Positions 18,102 through 27,671 of a stretch of 64,000 nucleotides of DNA are shown here, piece after piece. The stretch's first letter is position 1; each line of letters starts with the position of its first letter. The notes under the pieces are model-generated. The model made no database searches, was not told where the DNA came from, and saw only the letters and a list, made by a program, of their open reading frames with translations. This DNA is from a virus, in IMG/VR virus record IMGVR_UViG_3300034062_003747, positions 1 through 64,000 of that record; one strand, written 5' to 3'. Made by a program: the position numbers and the translations under genes.

Positions 18102-18725
18102 TTAAGCTATATAAGATACGGTCACAGGGATAGTTTGAGAACCACCTGTTTCGTTACCATATACTGTTATAGTTGTCTTAATAGTTTGTGTTGTATTTGG
18201 GTTAGGAATGAATGAGAATGTTAATCCTCTTTCTACTGCTGCAGTTGTTGTGATTTCATCGCCTAAGAATACCGGAATTGTACCCGTTCCTGCTGCGATA
18301 CCACTACCAACAATTGAACCTGCATTTTTATTTGCTAATACAATTGTGTATCCTGCTTGTCCGTTTCCACTTGGTGATGTTGTTGGAGTTAAAGATACCT
18401 GACCACTTCTTTGGTTTACTGAAATTGAAGGAACACCAAATTCTACTTTAGGAATTTTAGTTGTACCTTTTGGTAAAGTTACCAATTTATATTTTAGAAC
18501 TTGAGTTTCATCAGGAGATGCTTCAGTTACAGGAATCGCAATGATTGCTGCATCATAATAAGCAGAACCCTTTGGGTGTGCTGGTTCATAAAGTGTGTAA
18601 TCAATCTCATCATCACCTAATGCGAATTTAGTAATGTTAAGACCTTCTCCAGATGCTAATTTTTCTCTACCTTTCTTAGTAAGAATCGCATCAACTGTGA
18701 TTTCGGAATTATCTAAGTATGCCAT
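18102..18725 (-). CDS. Conserved T4-like phage structural protein
   Basis: The 207-residue protein starts MAYLDNSEITVDAILTKKGR and carries ITKFALGDDEIDYTLY near residue 30. This N-terminus is a recognisable conserved structural protein of marine and freshwater T4-like phages. The last ~110 residues look like an immunoglobulin-like or bacterial-cadherin-like beta sandwich (PSISVNQRSGQVSL through TVSYIA). It is probably a tail or fibre-attachment component displayed on the virion. A class II late promoter box lies 30 bases upstream. Confidence 0.8.
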   Translation of the reverse strand: MAYLDNSEITVDAILTKKGREKLASGEGLNITKFALGDDEIDYTLYEPAHPKGSAYYDAAIIAIPVTEASPDETQVLKYKLVTLPKGTTKIPKVEFGVPSISVNQRSGQVSLTPTTSPSGNGQAGYTIVLANKNAGSIVGSGIAAGTGTIPVFLGDEITTTAAVERGLTFSFIPNPNTTQTIKTTITVYGNETGGSQTIPVTVSYIA

Positions 18726-18755
18726 AATTTTTGTATTTTCTTTTTTACTTTCGTA

Positions 18756-18765
18756 TATAAATATA
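18756..18765 (-). promoter_or_regulatory. Candidate late promoter box (class II)
   Basis: Sense TATATTTATA, 30 bases before the ATG at 18725, in the short gap after the giant 1707-residue gene. No TTTG box is present at the -33 position. Confidence 0.58.
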
Positions 18766-18783
18766 AGTATTTAATAATTTTCA

Positions 18784-21700
18784 TTAATCAACCACTAAAA
18801 TTGGTTCTCCACTTCCTCTACCTGTATCTGAAACTTTTAGTATATTAGGGTTAGTTGTGAACGTTTGAACCGGTGCACCACCTAAAATATTAGTTGCAGC
18901 GGTTTGTTTGGACCCATTAAAATAACTATTTTGTAATCCGGTTGATAAATCACCAGTATTTCTATAATGGGTTGAGAAATACCCATTTAAAGGAGTTACC
19001 TCTACGATATTTCCACCGACTGCAGGAGCAGTGATTTCAAACCCATCGGAACCAGTAAATGGTAGTATAGTAACTTTTGTTCTATAAAACGGAGTCGAAA
19101 CTAATTGTGTTCCCATACTTTTATCTAACGCGTTTATGTTTTCAGGTATATTTTTTAAATAACTTTCTTTTATTAAAAATACTTTATTTCTTTCTTTTAT
19201 AAAATTACCCCAAACATCTATATATGTTCTAATTACATTTCCATCCGAACCAAACAACCCAAATCCGGCAACAGATAAAGAATTTTTATCTAATCCGATT
19301 TGAATAAATTCAGTTTGGTCGTATTCACCAGTTATCGAACCTGTTATTGTAGCATCAATATGTGCAAATATTCCACCCATTGTTTTGGTTGAATCGGTTG
19401 TAATTGTTCCAAACACGTTTGTAGTACTAAATGTATCTACTTCTCCATTATAAGAATTATTTGTTGCAACTAAATTTAAATCCTCCTGTGTTTGTATTTC
19501 AACAGAATATTGTGGGGTTGTTACATTTAAAGCAATTGCATTAGATGTGGAAATAAATGCATTTATATTTTGGTATGATGCAAATTGGTTTGTAGTTTCA
19601 TTAGTATCAATAGTAACTTCATGTTGAGCATTTACTGCGGATGGCTTGTTCCATTTAACTTTACTTCTTTCTAAAATATGTGGTTCAATTAATAAACCAG
19701 ATGAAACCTTTGCCCTTGCAGGAACTAATGATTCTAATGTTTCAAAAAGTGATTTATCAATATATCTTACTAATTGAATATATTCGTGAGTATTTAAATT
19801 ATATCGTTGAAAATAATAATTTCTTAAAGTAGCTAAATCTGAATATGAATCGCTATATTCATCTGCAGGATTACCAATATAATCATCTATATTAAATTCA
19901 CCCAAAGAACGTAGAATATCCATATTCACTTCTTTCATAGGTGAGAAAAATAATCCCAATCTATCCGTATCTATTGGTGCCTGGTCATATGATTTTTTAG
20001 TTGCTCTACTTTTATAGTTTAAATCTGATTCTAAAGTTTGTGTTTCAAAACGGAATTTATTTCCTACGGTCAATCCACTTGAAGGAACTTTTGCTGTTAC
20101 AGTTCTTTCATATGGAATGTAATTATATGGATAATCCGCTATTCCATCAGCTGGGTTTGATATATCAACTAATGGGAAATTATGAACACTTGCACTAGTT
20201 GCATAATTTTGTATAATTGCAACATTATTAATACTACCTCCTACACTTAAATCTTTTGGATATTCAAAATCTAAACGGAATAATAAATCAACCGATGATG
20301 CAGAAATATGTGAACCATCAATTGCATCTGGTAATAGAGTATGATTATCAATACGAGATTCTGGTAATGGTGTTCTCCATAAACGGAATTCATCTAATGA
20401 ACCGGTTAATCCTTCACCAACGTATAATATAGAACCACTTTTCCAAGTAGTTGAACCAATTGGTAATGGGTCTGAAATTTTGATTACTTCATTTCGGATT
20501 CTTCCTTGAAATCCTTCTTTTAAATATAATTCAAATACTTCAGTAGTAGAACCAGTTCTTCTATTTAAAACAATATTTGTATATGCATCATTGTAGAATG
20601 GCATATAATCAGTAGATACTGACGAGGCTGAATTGCTGCCTGTAATTTTAAATTCTAATTTAGCAAGAGAACCAGTGCCTGGTACTAAATCTAATACCCA
20701 TTTATCAGTTCTTAATAAACGTTGAGTAACACTACTTTGTAAAGTATTAATACTAAATTCAATTGCATTAGGAAAATCAGTTCCATTAGTATCAGAATAA
20801 TTTTTAAACGGAATTTGTAAGAATGAACCGGTTTCAAAGTGTAAAGCACAGGTTCTATCATCAAATGTAAATGTTGTAGTCGCATCAGATGATGGGTCTT
20901 GTGGTCCACCATATTCCATTATTGTTAACATGGATGTCGGGATACCATAACAAGCCATTGCTGCACTTAATGCCCTTTTTGTACCCTTATGTTTTAATAG
21001 GTATGGTAAGTTATTTAGTATTCGTCTCCATATTTGATGTTGACGAGATTTTCCACTCATTGATGATGAAGATGAACCATCTGAATTCTTACCGAATGCA
21101 TATTCCCATAGGTATTGAGATTGAACCCCCATATCGGCGTTCCAACCCAATGATTCTAGCATATGATATATTAAATCATTACCAATACCATCTTCGTATT
21201 TGTGTTCTAATTTTTTAGATTGTGCAATTCCTTTTGTATATGACCATAGGGTATCAAAGTGTTGACCCATCATATTCAAAAATAAAACAAACTCAGCATT
21301 TTCAGCATCGTTTGTAATATGTGCCGGAATATTATTTACTAATATATTTTTGTTATTGTAATCGTATTGTTGTGCATCATCTATGATTCCATTATACCAA
21401 TCGGTAACTGAAGAATCCGTAGATTGACTTACAGAATTACCTCCGGCACCGGGATATGTTAATTCATATGAACCAGATGTTGTGTAGAGATATTTTTCAA
21501 ATCCATCAAATCCGGCTTTAACTTTATTTTTACTTTCAACGTGTTTTTGTAATTCTAATGATGATGTTACCGAACCAGATATATATGATAAACTACTTGA
21601 TACAAAATTTATTTTAGTATCATAAAATTCAATTAATTCTACTTTATATAAAAAGTTTTTTACTCGTTCTTCTGCTGATGAGTATTTTACAAAATTAGAC

Positions 21701-23907
21701 CACGCATAAGTTGAACCACTTTCATACTGAATGTTTAAATTCTCTAATGAAAATTCGCTTGAACTTACATATGAGTTAATTAAATCAGTTGATGTGTTAG
21801 ACCCACTTGCTAATAAATCATCTAATATTTGATACCCAATTTCATCACCAATTGTTACATTAAAATTTGGTTTTAATGGAGTACAATCACTTTTTAATTC
21901 ATCAATAATAGTAACTTGTTCTATTATAGGAATTGATTGAATTTTAGATATCCATAATTGTTGGTTAGGTTGTATTTCACGAGGAAGAGGTTCGTATAAC
22001 TTTAAAACTAAAGATTTTTGTTCTTTAGATTTAGTACGAGTTCCTGTTTCTGCATCCGTTTTATATTCAGAAAAAGTTTCAGTATCAACTCCCCACGTCG
22101 CAATTAATTTATTATCACCATCACCTAAGTGTAGATAGTGAGTTAAAAATTTAGAAATTTCTTCCTCTAATATTTTTTCGTCTAAATTAATTTCAAACGC
22201 ACTTCTAATATCTGCAATTACTTTACCTCTTCGTAATTTTAAATCTCCCTTATCAAATAAAATAGAAATTCTTTCAATCTTACCTTCGGTTAATTCATCA
22301 CCTTCTTGATTAAATGGAATTAATAAAATTTCAAATTGAACCTTATCAGTATCTTCATTAAATTGATTTTGTGCTTTCTTTAAAACATCCTCTACATTTA
22401 ATGTAATTAATCCTGCAGGTGATAATTTACCAATTGCATATTGTTTATCATACTTTGAGACATACATCTCAATGTAGTTTGTATTAATTGATTGCCAACT
22501 AATATCAAACTCAACATTAAATCCTTTAAAATCCGCACCTTTAATATTCTGCGGATAATTAATATGGGTAATATCTGGTCCTGGTAGATAGTATTTGTTA
22601 ACTACATTAATTGTAATCTTTGTAGTCTGACCACTACCTGCTCTATCCGAACGAGGTTGTAGATAAACTACATAGTTACCAACCCCATTATAAAAATCGT
22701 TTTTAGATAAAACAAGTGAACCATTTGGGGATAGTGTACGCTGAGTAGACCCTAATGAATAGATAATCTCCGATGCATTAACACTATTATATGGTATGTT
22801 TAAATTATTATTACCTGCTATATTAAATTCAAACGATATACCCTCAGTTCGTAATGTAGGTGCATCTGCTTGGGGTATATTATCATTTGATTTTTTAGAT
22901 ACTGAAATATTAACTATTGCATCATCAATTCCTGGTTCTAATTTAAAATCTAATCTATCATACTTAACACTATTTCCTTTTGTAATTACTTCATATACAA
23001 CCGAATGTGTTTGTGTAGATAATCCATTTGAAATAAAATCAATACAGTAAGCACTATCTAAATTAGGTGAAAAATTAAATTCAGTTCTACCAGATATAAC
23101 GTTTCCTGTCACACCATTTGATATACGATATGATATTAAATCATTTTGATAAACATCACCATTTATTTGTATCCTTGCAAAAGCCTGAGGAAGTGGGTCA
23201 ATTGGTACTGGAAATGTTTTTAAATCAAATTTTAATGTCGTACTTAATACGGCATCAGTTTCAGTACTTTTTTCTAATATATTTTGTTGAATAAAATTAC
23301 CACCAATTAATTTTTCAATTATCAACTGATAATAGGTAAAATATACTACACTTTCATATACTTTTGGTCTTTCTACCCTTTTTCTAATTACTGCGTTTGG
23401 ATTATTAGGGTCTTCTTCAAATGTATAGCCAACCACATCATCAAATGGAATTTCTACAAGAGTTTGTTTTCTATTTTCTTTTTTTAGAGTATAAACCTTA
23501 TAAACATCTGAAGATTCTACTCCTGATTTTTGAAGTGTTATTTGTTTGGGAGTAAGTAATTCTTTTTGATTAAATCGTAATTCGGTAGGGGTTGATTTTA
23601 CATTTTGAATTACACCATCTACCAATACTATTCCATCTTGTGGATTAGATTGTATTCCAATTTGAATTTCTAAATTTTGTGTATTGTATACATCAGTTGG
23701 TGCATAGGTACATGAACCATCATTATATGTAGCAGATGAATCATAATTATTGGCACGTGGGTCAGTACAACCAAATTTTGGTGAAGTTGGATTTCCACCA
23801 CCTCCACTATTTGGTGCCGGTATATTATTACTCCCACCGCCGCTAAATGAACCACCAGTATCTACATACACCGCGTTTCCGTCATTTATATTATACCCAT
23901 TTGCCAT
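18784..23907 (-). CDS. Giant baseplate or tail structural protein
   Basis: At 1707 residues this is one of the two largest products here. A glycine-rich N-terminus leads into a single GCTD...DGSC repeat at residues 46-68 (C47, C66). Long beta-rich regions follow. The central part reads like a concanavalin/LamG sandwich (ALHFETGSFLQIPF and, later, SLDEFRLWRTPLPESRI), often a glycan-binding fold. It lies downstream of gp25 and gp6, where T4 encodes the large wedge protein gp7, but I see no clear gp7 signature and infer only a baseplate or fibre role. Its own class II promoter box and a GAGGAT ribosome-like site precede the ATG. Confidence 0.8.
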   Translation of the reverse strand: MANGYNINDGNAVYVDTGGSFSGGGSNNIPAPNSGGGGNPTSPKFGCTDPRANNYDSSATYNDGSCTYAPTDVYNTQNLEIQIGIQSNPQDGIVLVDGVIQNVKSTPTELRFNQKELLTPKQITLQKSGVESSDVYKVYTLKKENRKQTLVEIPFDDVVGYTFEEDPNNPNAVIRKRVERPKVYESVVYFTYYQLIIEKLIGGNFIQQNILEKSTETDAVLSTTLKFDLKTFPVPIDPLPQAFARIQINGDVYQNDLISYRISNGVTGNVISGRTEFNFSPNLDSAYCIDFISNGLSTQTHSVVYEVITKGNSVKYDRLDFKLEPGIDDAIVNISVSKKSNDNIPQADAPTLRTEGISFEFNIAGNNNLNIPYNSVNASEIIYSLGSTQRTLSPNGSLVLSKNDFYNGVGNYVVYLQPRSDRAGSGQTTKITINVVNKYYLPGPDITHINYPQNIKGADFKGFNVEFDISWQSINTNYIEMYVSKYDKQYAIGKLSPAGLITLNVEDVLKKAQNQFNEDTDKVQFEILLIPFNQEGDELTEGKIERISILFDKGDLKLRRGKVIADIRSAFEINLDEKILEEEISKFLTHYLHLGDGDNKLIATWGVDTETFSEYKTDAETGTRTKSKEQKSLVLKLYEPLPREIQPNQQLWISKIQSIPIIEQVTIIDELKSDCTPLKPNFNVTIGDEIGYQILDDLLASGSNTSTDLINSYVSSSEFSLENLNIQYESGSTYAWSNFVKYSSAEERVKNFLYKVELIEFYDTKINFVSSSLSYISGSVTSSLELQKHVESKNKVKAGFDGFEKYLYTTSGSYELTYPGAGGNSVSQSTDSSVTDWYNGIIDDAQQYDYNNKNILVNNIPAHITNDAENAEFVLFLNMMGQHFDTLWSYTKGIAQSKKLEHKYEDGIGNDLIYHMLESLGWNADMGVQSQYLWEYAFGKNSDGSSSSSMSGKSRQHQIWRRILNNLPYLLKHKGTKRALSAAMACYGIPTSMLTIMEYGGPQDPSSDATTTFTFDDRTCALHFETGSFLQIPFKNYSDTNGTDFPNAIEFSINTLQSSVTQRLLRTDKWVLDLVPGTGSLAKLEFKITGSNSASSVSTDYMPFYNDAYTNIVLNRRTGSTTEVFELYLKEGFQGRIRNEVIKISDPLPIGSTTWKSGSILYVGEGLTGSLDEFRLWRTPLPESRIDNHTLLPDAIDGSHISASSVDLLFRLDFEYPKDLSVGGSINNVAIIQNYATSASVHNFPLVDISNPADGIADYPYNYIPYERTVTAKVPSSGLTVGNKFRFETQTLESDLNYKSRATKKSYDQAPIDTDRLGLFFSPMKEVNMDILRSLGEFNIDDYIGNPADEYSDSYSDLATLRNYYFQRYNLNTHEYIQLVRYIDKSLFETLESLVPARAKVSSGLLIEPHILERSKVKWNKPSAVNAQHEVTIDTNETTNQFASYQNINAFISTSNAIALNVTTPQYSVEIQTQEDLNLVATNNSYNGEVDTFSTTNVFGTITTDSTKTMGGIFAHIDATITGSITGEYDQTEFIQIGLDKNSLSVAGFGLFGSDGNVIRTYIDVWGNFIKERNKVFLIKESYLKNIPENINALDKSMGTQLVSTPFYRTKVTILPFTGSDGFEITAPAVGGNIVEVTPLNGYFSTHYRNTGDLSTGLQNSYFNGSKQTAATNILGGAPVQTFTTNPNILKVSDTGRGSGEPILVVD

Positions 23908-23925
23908 AGTTATCTATCCTCGTCT

Positions 23926-23935
23926 TATAAATATG
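23926..23935 (-). promoter_or_regulatory. Candidate late promoter box (class II)
   Basis: Sense CATATTTATA, 18 bases before the ATG of the giant gene at 23907. It overlaps the junction just before the inserted glycosyltransferase gene. Confidence 0.52.
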
Positions 23936-24775
23936 TTATAGATATAAAAATGGTTGTATCATTTTTTCATTCAATAAATAATCATATGTATTTTTAATAT
24001 TACCACCAATTGTTTTATGCTTTTCTACTAATAATTTAATTCCGTTTATTTTTATATCATTTATAAATTTATCATTACCCTGCCAGTGAGAATATGAATT
24101 ATGCCAATCTGGTCTAATTTCATCATACTCTAATGAATAATAATCAATTAATCTTTCTAACAAATGTTCACATATTAAATGTGAAATCAATGATTTATGA
24201 GAATCCAATTCATCATTTGCTTCAACTAATATGTTTTTATTTTCAAAATACCAATTTCTTAATTTTTCATATGATTCAATAAAATATTGAAGTAATCCAT
24301 TATTTTCTTTCCAATAAATTAGATTAGTTGAAAAACTTCGTTTTGATTCTATGTTCCATTCTGGTATTAGTGATGTAAACGTATTTAAGTTATTCAAAGT
24401 ATTTAATCCAATTTCAATCTCATTCGTTGCCGGTTTTTTTACTATTTCATCAAATGATAAAAATGTTTTTGAGTTTCTATTAAAAATTAATGGAGAATAC
24501 AAAAACATATCACCATCAATTGTTATATACTCATCATTTCTAGTTTTCCAAATATAAATTTTCAAATCATCAAATAAAATATATTCAATATTATCTATAT
24601 TGTGTACTTCATCTACATAATTACCCAATCTATCAACGGCATCTGTTGTACCATATAATACTGTTTGATATCCTAAATCCTTAGCCATTTGTATTGAAAC
24701 ATAAAACATATCATACACATATTGACCATGTGGGGTTAATGGGTTTTTATTTGCTAAACTCCATATTAATTTCAT
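23936..24775 (-). CDS. GT-A-like glycosyltransferase (DUF6734-like)
   Basis: The 279-residue protein has a Rossmann-like start (MKLIWSLANKNP, then MAKDLGYQTVLYG), and the metal-binding DxD motif D87-G-D89 in YITIDGDMFLY. These are features of GT-A glycosyltransferases, and the layout resembles DUF6734. It lies inside the baseplate operon between two structural genes, with five bases to the upstream stop. Its junction has the ACAACGT element also found ahead of the halogenase and radical SAM genes at 59960-61190. This suggests a cargo gene dropped into a late operon. Donor and acceptor are unknown; virion glycosylation is a reasonable idea given late expression. Confidence 0.7.
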   Translation of the reverse strand: MKLIWSLANKNPLTPHGQYVYDMFYVSIQMAKDLGYQTVLYGTTDAVDRLGNYVDEVHNIDNIEYILFDDLKIYIWKTRNDEYITIDGDMFLYSPLIFNRNSKTFLSFDEIVKKPATNEIEIGLNTLNNLNTFTSLIPEWNIESKRSFSTNLIYWKENNGLLQYFIESYEKLRNWYFENKNILVEANDELDSHKSLISHLICEHLLERLIDYYSLEYDEIRPDWHNSYSHWQGNDKFINDIKINGIKLLVEKHKTIGGNIKNTYDYLLNEKMIQPFLYL

Positions 24776-24780
24776 ATAAT

Positions 24781-26592
24781 TTACGTTGTATTAAAATTAT
24801 TTGGATTATAATTTACATTATTGATATCACCACCTTGTGAATATCCGGCACCACCGAATGTATTTCCTCCACCACCACCCGTTGTAGGAGTGGTTGGAGT
24901 AGTCGGTGTAGTTATACCACCACATGGACCTATAAATGTAACTCGCACGTTTGGTCCTTCGGATATAGTATTTTCAACTGCACATATTTCTACTTCTTGG
25001 CCGGGTAGTAATCCATTTATTGTAGCAGGTGCACCTGATGAATCTTTATAAAATATAGGAACAGATACTCCGTTATTATAGTTATACCCATTGTTATTAT
25101 ATTGGTATCCATTATATCCAGTTCCACCATACGAATCGTATCCATTATAACCATATGGATTATAGGTATAATATGAATCATTTAAAACTCTATATAACCC
25201 CGTAGTTAATACTTCTCTAATTTTTGGTACTTCTCTTACATCACCACTAAATGATTCAATTGTTTGATATGTAATTGTCAATGAATCATATTCTCTACCA
25301 AATACGTTAGTTTGTTTATTACCATTCGCATCAGTAAATATTATTCCACCCTCTGAAGACCAAACATAGAATGTTTTGGTTATTGTTGATGGTTTAGTTG
25401 CATCTGCATATTTACAAGAACCATCATCCATAACTGCAAATTTATTATAATTTAAAGCAGATGAATCCATACATCCTTTAACCTTTTCTATTGGGGTTGC
25501 ATCTTGTATTGGATTATATTGACATGAACCATCTGATTCAGTTGCTAATGGATTATAGTTTTTAGCATTTTTATCAGTACACCCTCTAACCACTCCTTGT
25601 TTATTACCTATACCATTAGTCTCATTTGCGTTAGCACTAATTATTGATTTTAAAATCTCTTTAGTTGCATCTAATGTGATTTGCTCTTCTTTTGTTAATA
25701 TGTTATCTTCTTGTATATCTTGTTTAGGTAAATAAAAACTTATAATTTGAATAAGTGAACTAATTATAAATTCTTTTATTTTAACTATTGATAATTCTAT
25801 TGGTTTTGGGGTAGAAAGCGGTTTACCATAATTAAGAGAGGTTATATTAGTATCTCTATTACCAACAAAATGTTTAGTAGTTTCAATTAATTTTTCTCTA
25901 ATTGTATTTATAAAATTTTCCCAATTCTGAATTTTAAATTCGGTTTGAATTAATTTTCTATATTGTTCTCCTTCCGCAATCGTTCCCTTTTGCATTAAGA
26001 ATGATTTCAGAATATTTTCTACTTTTAATGATTGTACAAATGGTTCTACAAAATAAATCGTATCATCTTTAAATTGACCATCTTTTAATAAAATATTTAA
26101 TCTGATATCCAAATCTTCAATTGTATTTTCATTAACATCTTTTAATGGTAAAACTCTAATTTCAGTTCGTGATGGTGATATTTCATGTATCCATAATTTA
26201 TCCTTATCAATTGTTTCAGAACCAACTCTTCTATTTAATAGAGTTGTTTGAGTTTTAAATATACCATTAGAATATCCAGAATCTCTTACTAATTTTTCAG
26301 TATCAATAATATATTCTCTAGCACCATTGGTTTTTATATTAGATTTGTTTTCACTAAAAATAAAATATTTTGTAATATTTGCATCATCTAAGAAAATATA
26401 TCTAACTAAATCCCCATTCTCACCTTGTGGTAACAAATTATCACTTGAATCATATAAGATAAATTCAATAGTATCGGCATCACCTAACCCAAAGTAAGAT
26501 TTGGCAACTTCTTTTTCAAAAATTGCTCTATCTTTACTATCAACTTTGTAGCCTTTTTTTTCTACTATTTCTTTGAATTGATTTATTGCCAT
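24781..26592 (-). CDS. Tail/baseplate protein with GCTD-DGSC repeats
   Basis: The 603-residue protein starts with an alpha/beta region (MAINQFKEIVEKKG) and is beta-rich to about 320. Two GCTD-type repeats lie at residues 337-359 (C338, C357) and 373-395 (C374, C393), each with an NY turn and DGSC. A Tyr/Gly/Asn-rich segment follows at about 460-510, then a Gly/Thr-rich tail with TPTTPTT units. The same repeat occurs in the 1707-residue neighbour. These repeats are familiar from secreted Bacteroidetes proteins and are probably small, cysteine-linked, calcium-binding-like units. The start overlaps the upstream gene by 10 bases. The structural role is from context. Confidence 0.75.
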   Translation of the reverse strand: MAINQFKEIVEKKGYKVDSKDRAIFEKEVAKSYFGLGDADTIEFILYDSSDNLLPQGENGDLVRYIFLDDANITKYFIFSENKSNIKTNGAREYIIDTEKLVRDSGYSNGIFKTQTTLLNRRVGSETIDKDKLWIHEISPSRTEIRVLPLKDVNENTIEDLDIRLNILLKDGQFKDDTIYFVEPFVQSLKVENILKSFLMQKGTIAEGEQYRKLIQTEFKIQNWENFINTIREKLIETTKHFVGNRDTNITSLNYGKPLSTPKPIELSIVKIKEFIISSLIQIISFYLPKQDIQEDNILTKEEQITLDATKEILKSIISANANETNGIGNKQGVVRGCTDKNAKNYNPLATESDGSCQYNPIQDATPIEKVKGCMDSSALNYNKFAVMDDGSCKYADATKPSTITKTFYVWSSEGGIIFTDANGNKQTNVFGREYDSLTITYQTIESFSGDVREVPKIREVLTTGLYRVLNDSYYTYNPYGYNGYDSYGGTGYNGYQYNNNGYNYNNGVSVPIFYKDSSGAPATINGLLPGQEVEICAVENTISEGPNVRVTFIGPCGGITTPTTPTTPTTGGGGGNTFGGAGYSQGGDINNVNYNPNNFNTT

Positions 26593-27668
26593 GCTAGTAT
26601 TTTTCTTTTACTCATTTGTTTATTATAAACATAATAACAATATTGTTTACCAACCTTATGAATTATTTTTCCTATCCAATTATCATTAGGTAGGATTCCA
26701 ACTTCGTATGCCATATGTTCTGTCCACGGCTTTACCATTGTGTAAATCCATTTTGTATATTGTGGTTTTGCTTTCATAAACCCAACCACATTCTTAGCCC
26801 ACATCATATATCCTAAAACTAATGATGGGTCTTTCTTAAACATCATTTCACCATATAACTCATCCGCGTTCCAAATATGTTGAGGTAAGAATCCTTGTTT
26901 GTAAAGTTCATTACAAATAATTTTCTTTTTCTTAGTAGTTGCAGCAGTAAGTTGTTGATTAGCAGTTGCTGCTGCTGCACTTGCCTGTGATGCTTGTAGT
27001 TGAGCTGATGCTAATAGTTGTTGTGCGTTTGTAACTTGAGTTTGTAAGTTTGTAGCTCTATCATTTGCACTATCTAATTGAGTTGTTAAATTTTTTTGTA
27101 ATTCATCAAAGGTTACTTTCTCAGCCTGTAATCCCCTAAGTTGTGCTTCTAATGAAACCCTCTCAATACCTTCTTTAATACCTTTTGAAAGTGCGTTTTG
27201 AAAATCTTGAATTAGTGAAACATATTTATTATTTGTAATTTCAGATTCATTTTCAGCCGATGCTCTTAATAATCTTTCTACATCTATTTGAGTAGCCAAT
27301 GCCTCGTTTGCAGTATTTAGGGTTTCAATCTCAGCCAGGGCATCACTTAATTGTTTACTTAAATCAGTATTTTTTGCTAATGATTCATTATATAATGCTT
27401 CTAATCTATCGTATGTTTTTTGAGGAACAACTTTTGGTTGTGGTTTTGCAGGTGCTGCTATTAATTCATCAACAACTACATTAACTGCCTTTTTTAATTG
27501 CTCTTCGTTATACTTTGGTCTTTCAACATATCCAGAGGTTTCACCATCAAAATCTTCAGCAGTGGGTTTGACATAAAAAGTATGATTACCTTGCTCATCT
27601 TGAGAGGTAATCACAGCAGAACCACTTGATATTAATTCTGAAACTCTAAATTCGTTTTGTAATGACAT
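26583..27668 (-). CDS. Coiled-coil tail structural protein
   Basis: The 361-residue protein has a short beta N-terminus (VSELISSGSAVI), an Ala/Gln/Glu-rich coiled coil at about 85-245, and a compact Trp-rich C-terminal domain starting at ICNELYKQGFLPQHIW. That ending, with YGEMMF, then LGYMMWAKNVVGFMK, is a recognisable phage tail domain type, though I cannot name a T4 equivalent. It lies four bases from the upstream gene and overlaps the downstream one, so translation is likely coupled. Rod-like shape and position suggest a tail or fibre connector. Confidence 0.72.
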   Translation of the reverse strand: MSLQNEFRVSELISSGSAVITSQDEQGNHTFYVKPTAEDFDGETSGYVERPKYNEEQLKKAVNVVVDELIAAPAKPQPKVVPQKTYDRLEALYNESLAKNTDLSKQLSDALAEIETLNTANEALATQIDVERLLRASAENESEITNNKYVSLIQDFQNALSKGIKEGIERVSLEAQLRGLQAEKVTFDELQKNLTTQLDSANDRATNLQTQVTNAQQLLASAQLQASQASAAAATANQQLTAATTKKKKIICNELYKQGFLPQHIWNADELYGEMMFKKDPSLVLGYMMWAKNVVGFMKAKPQYTKWIYTMVKPWTEHMAYEVGILPNDNWIGKIIHKVGKQYCYYVYNKQMSKRKILAWQ

Positions 27669-27671
27669 ATT

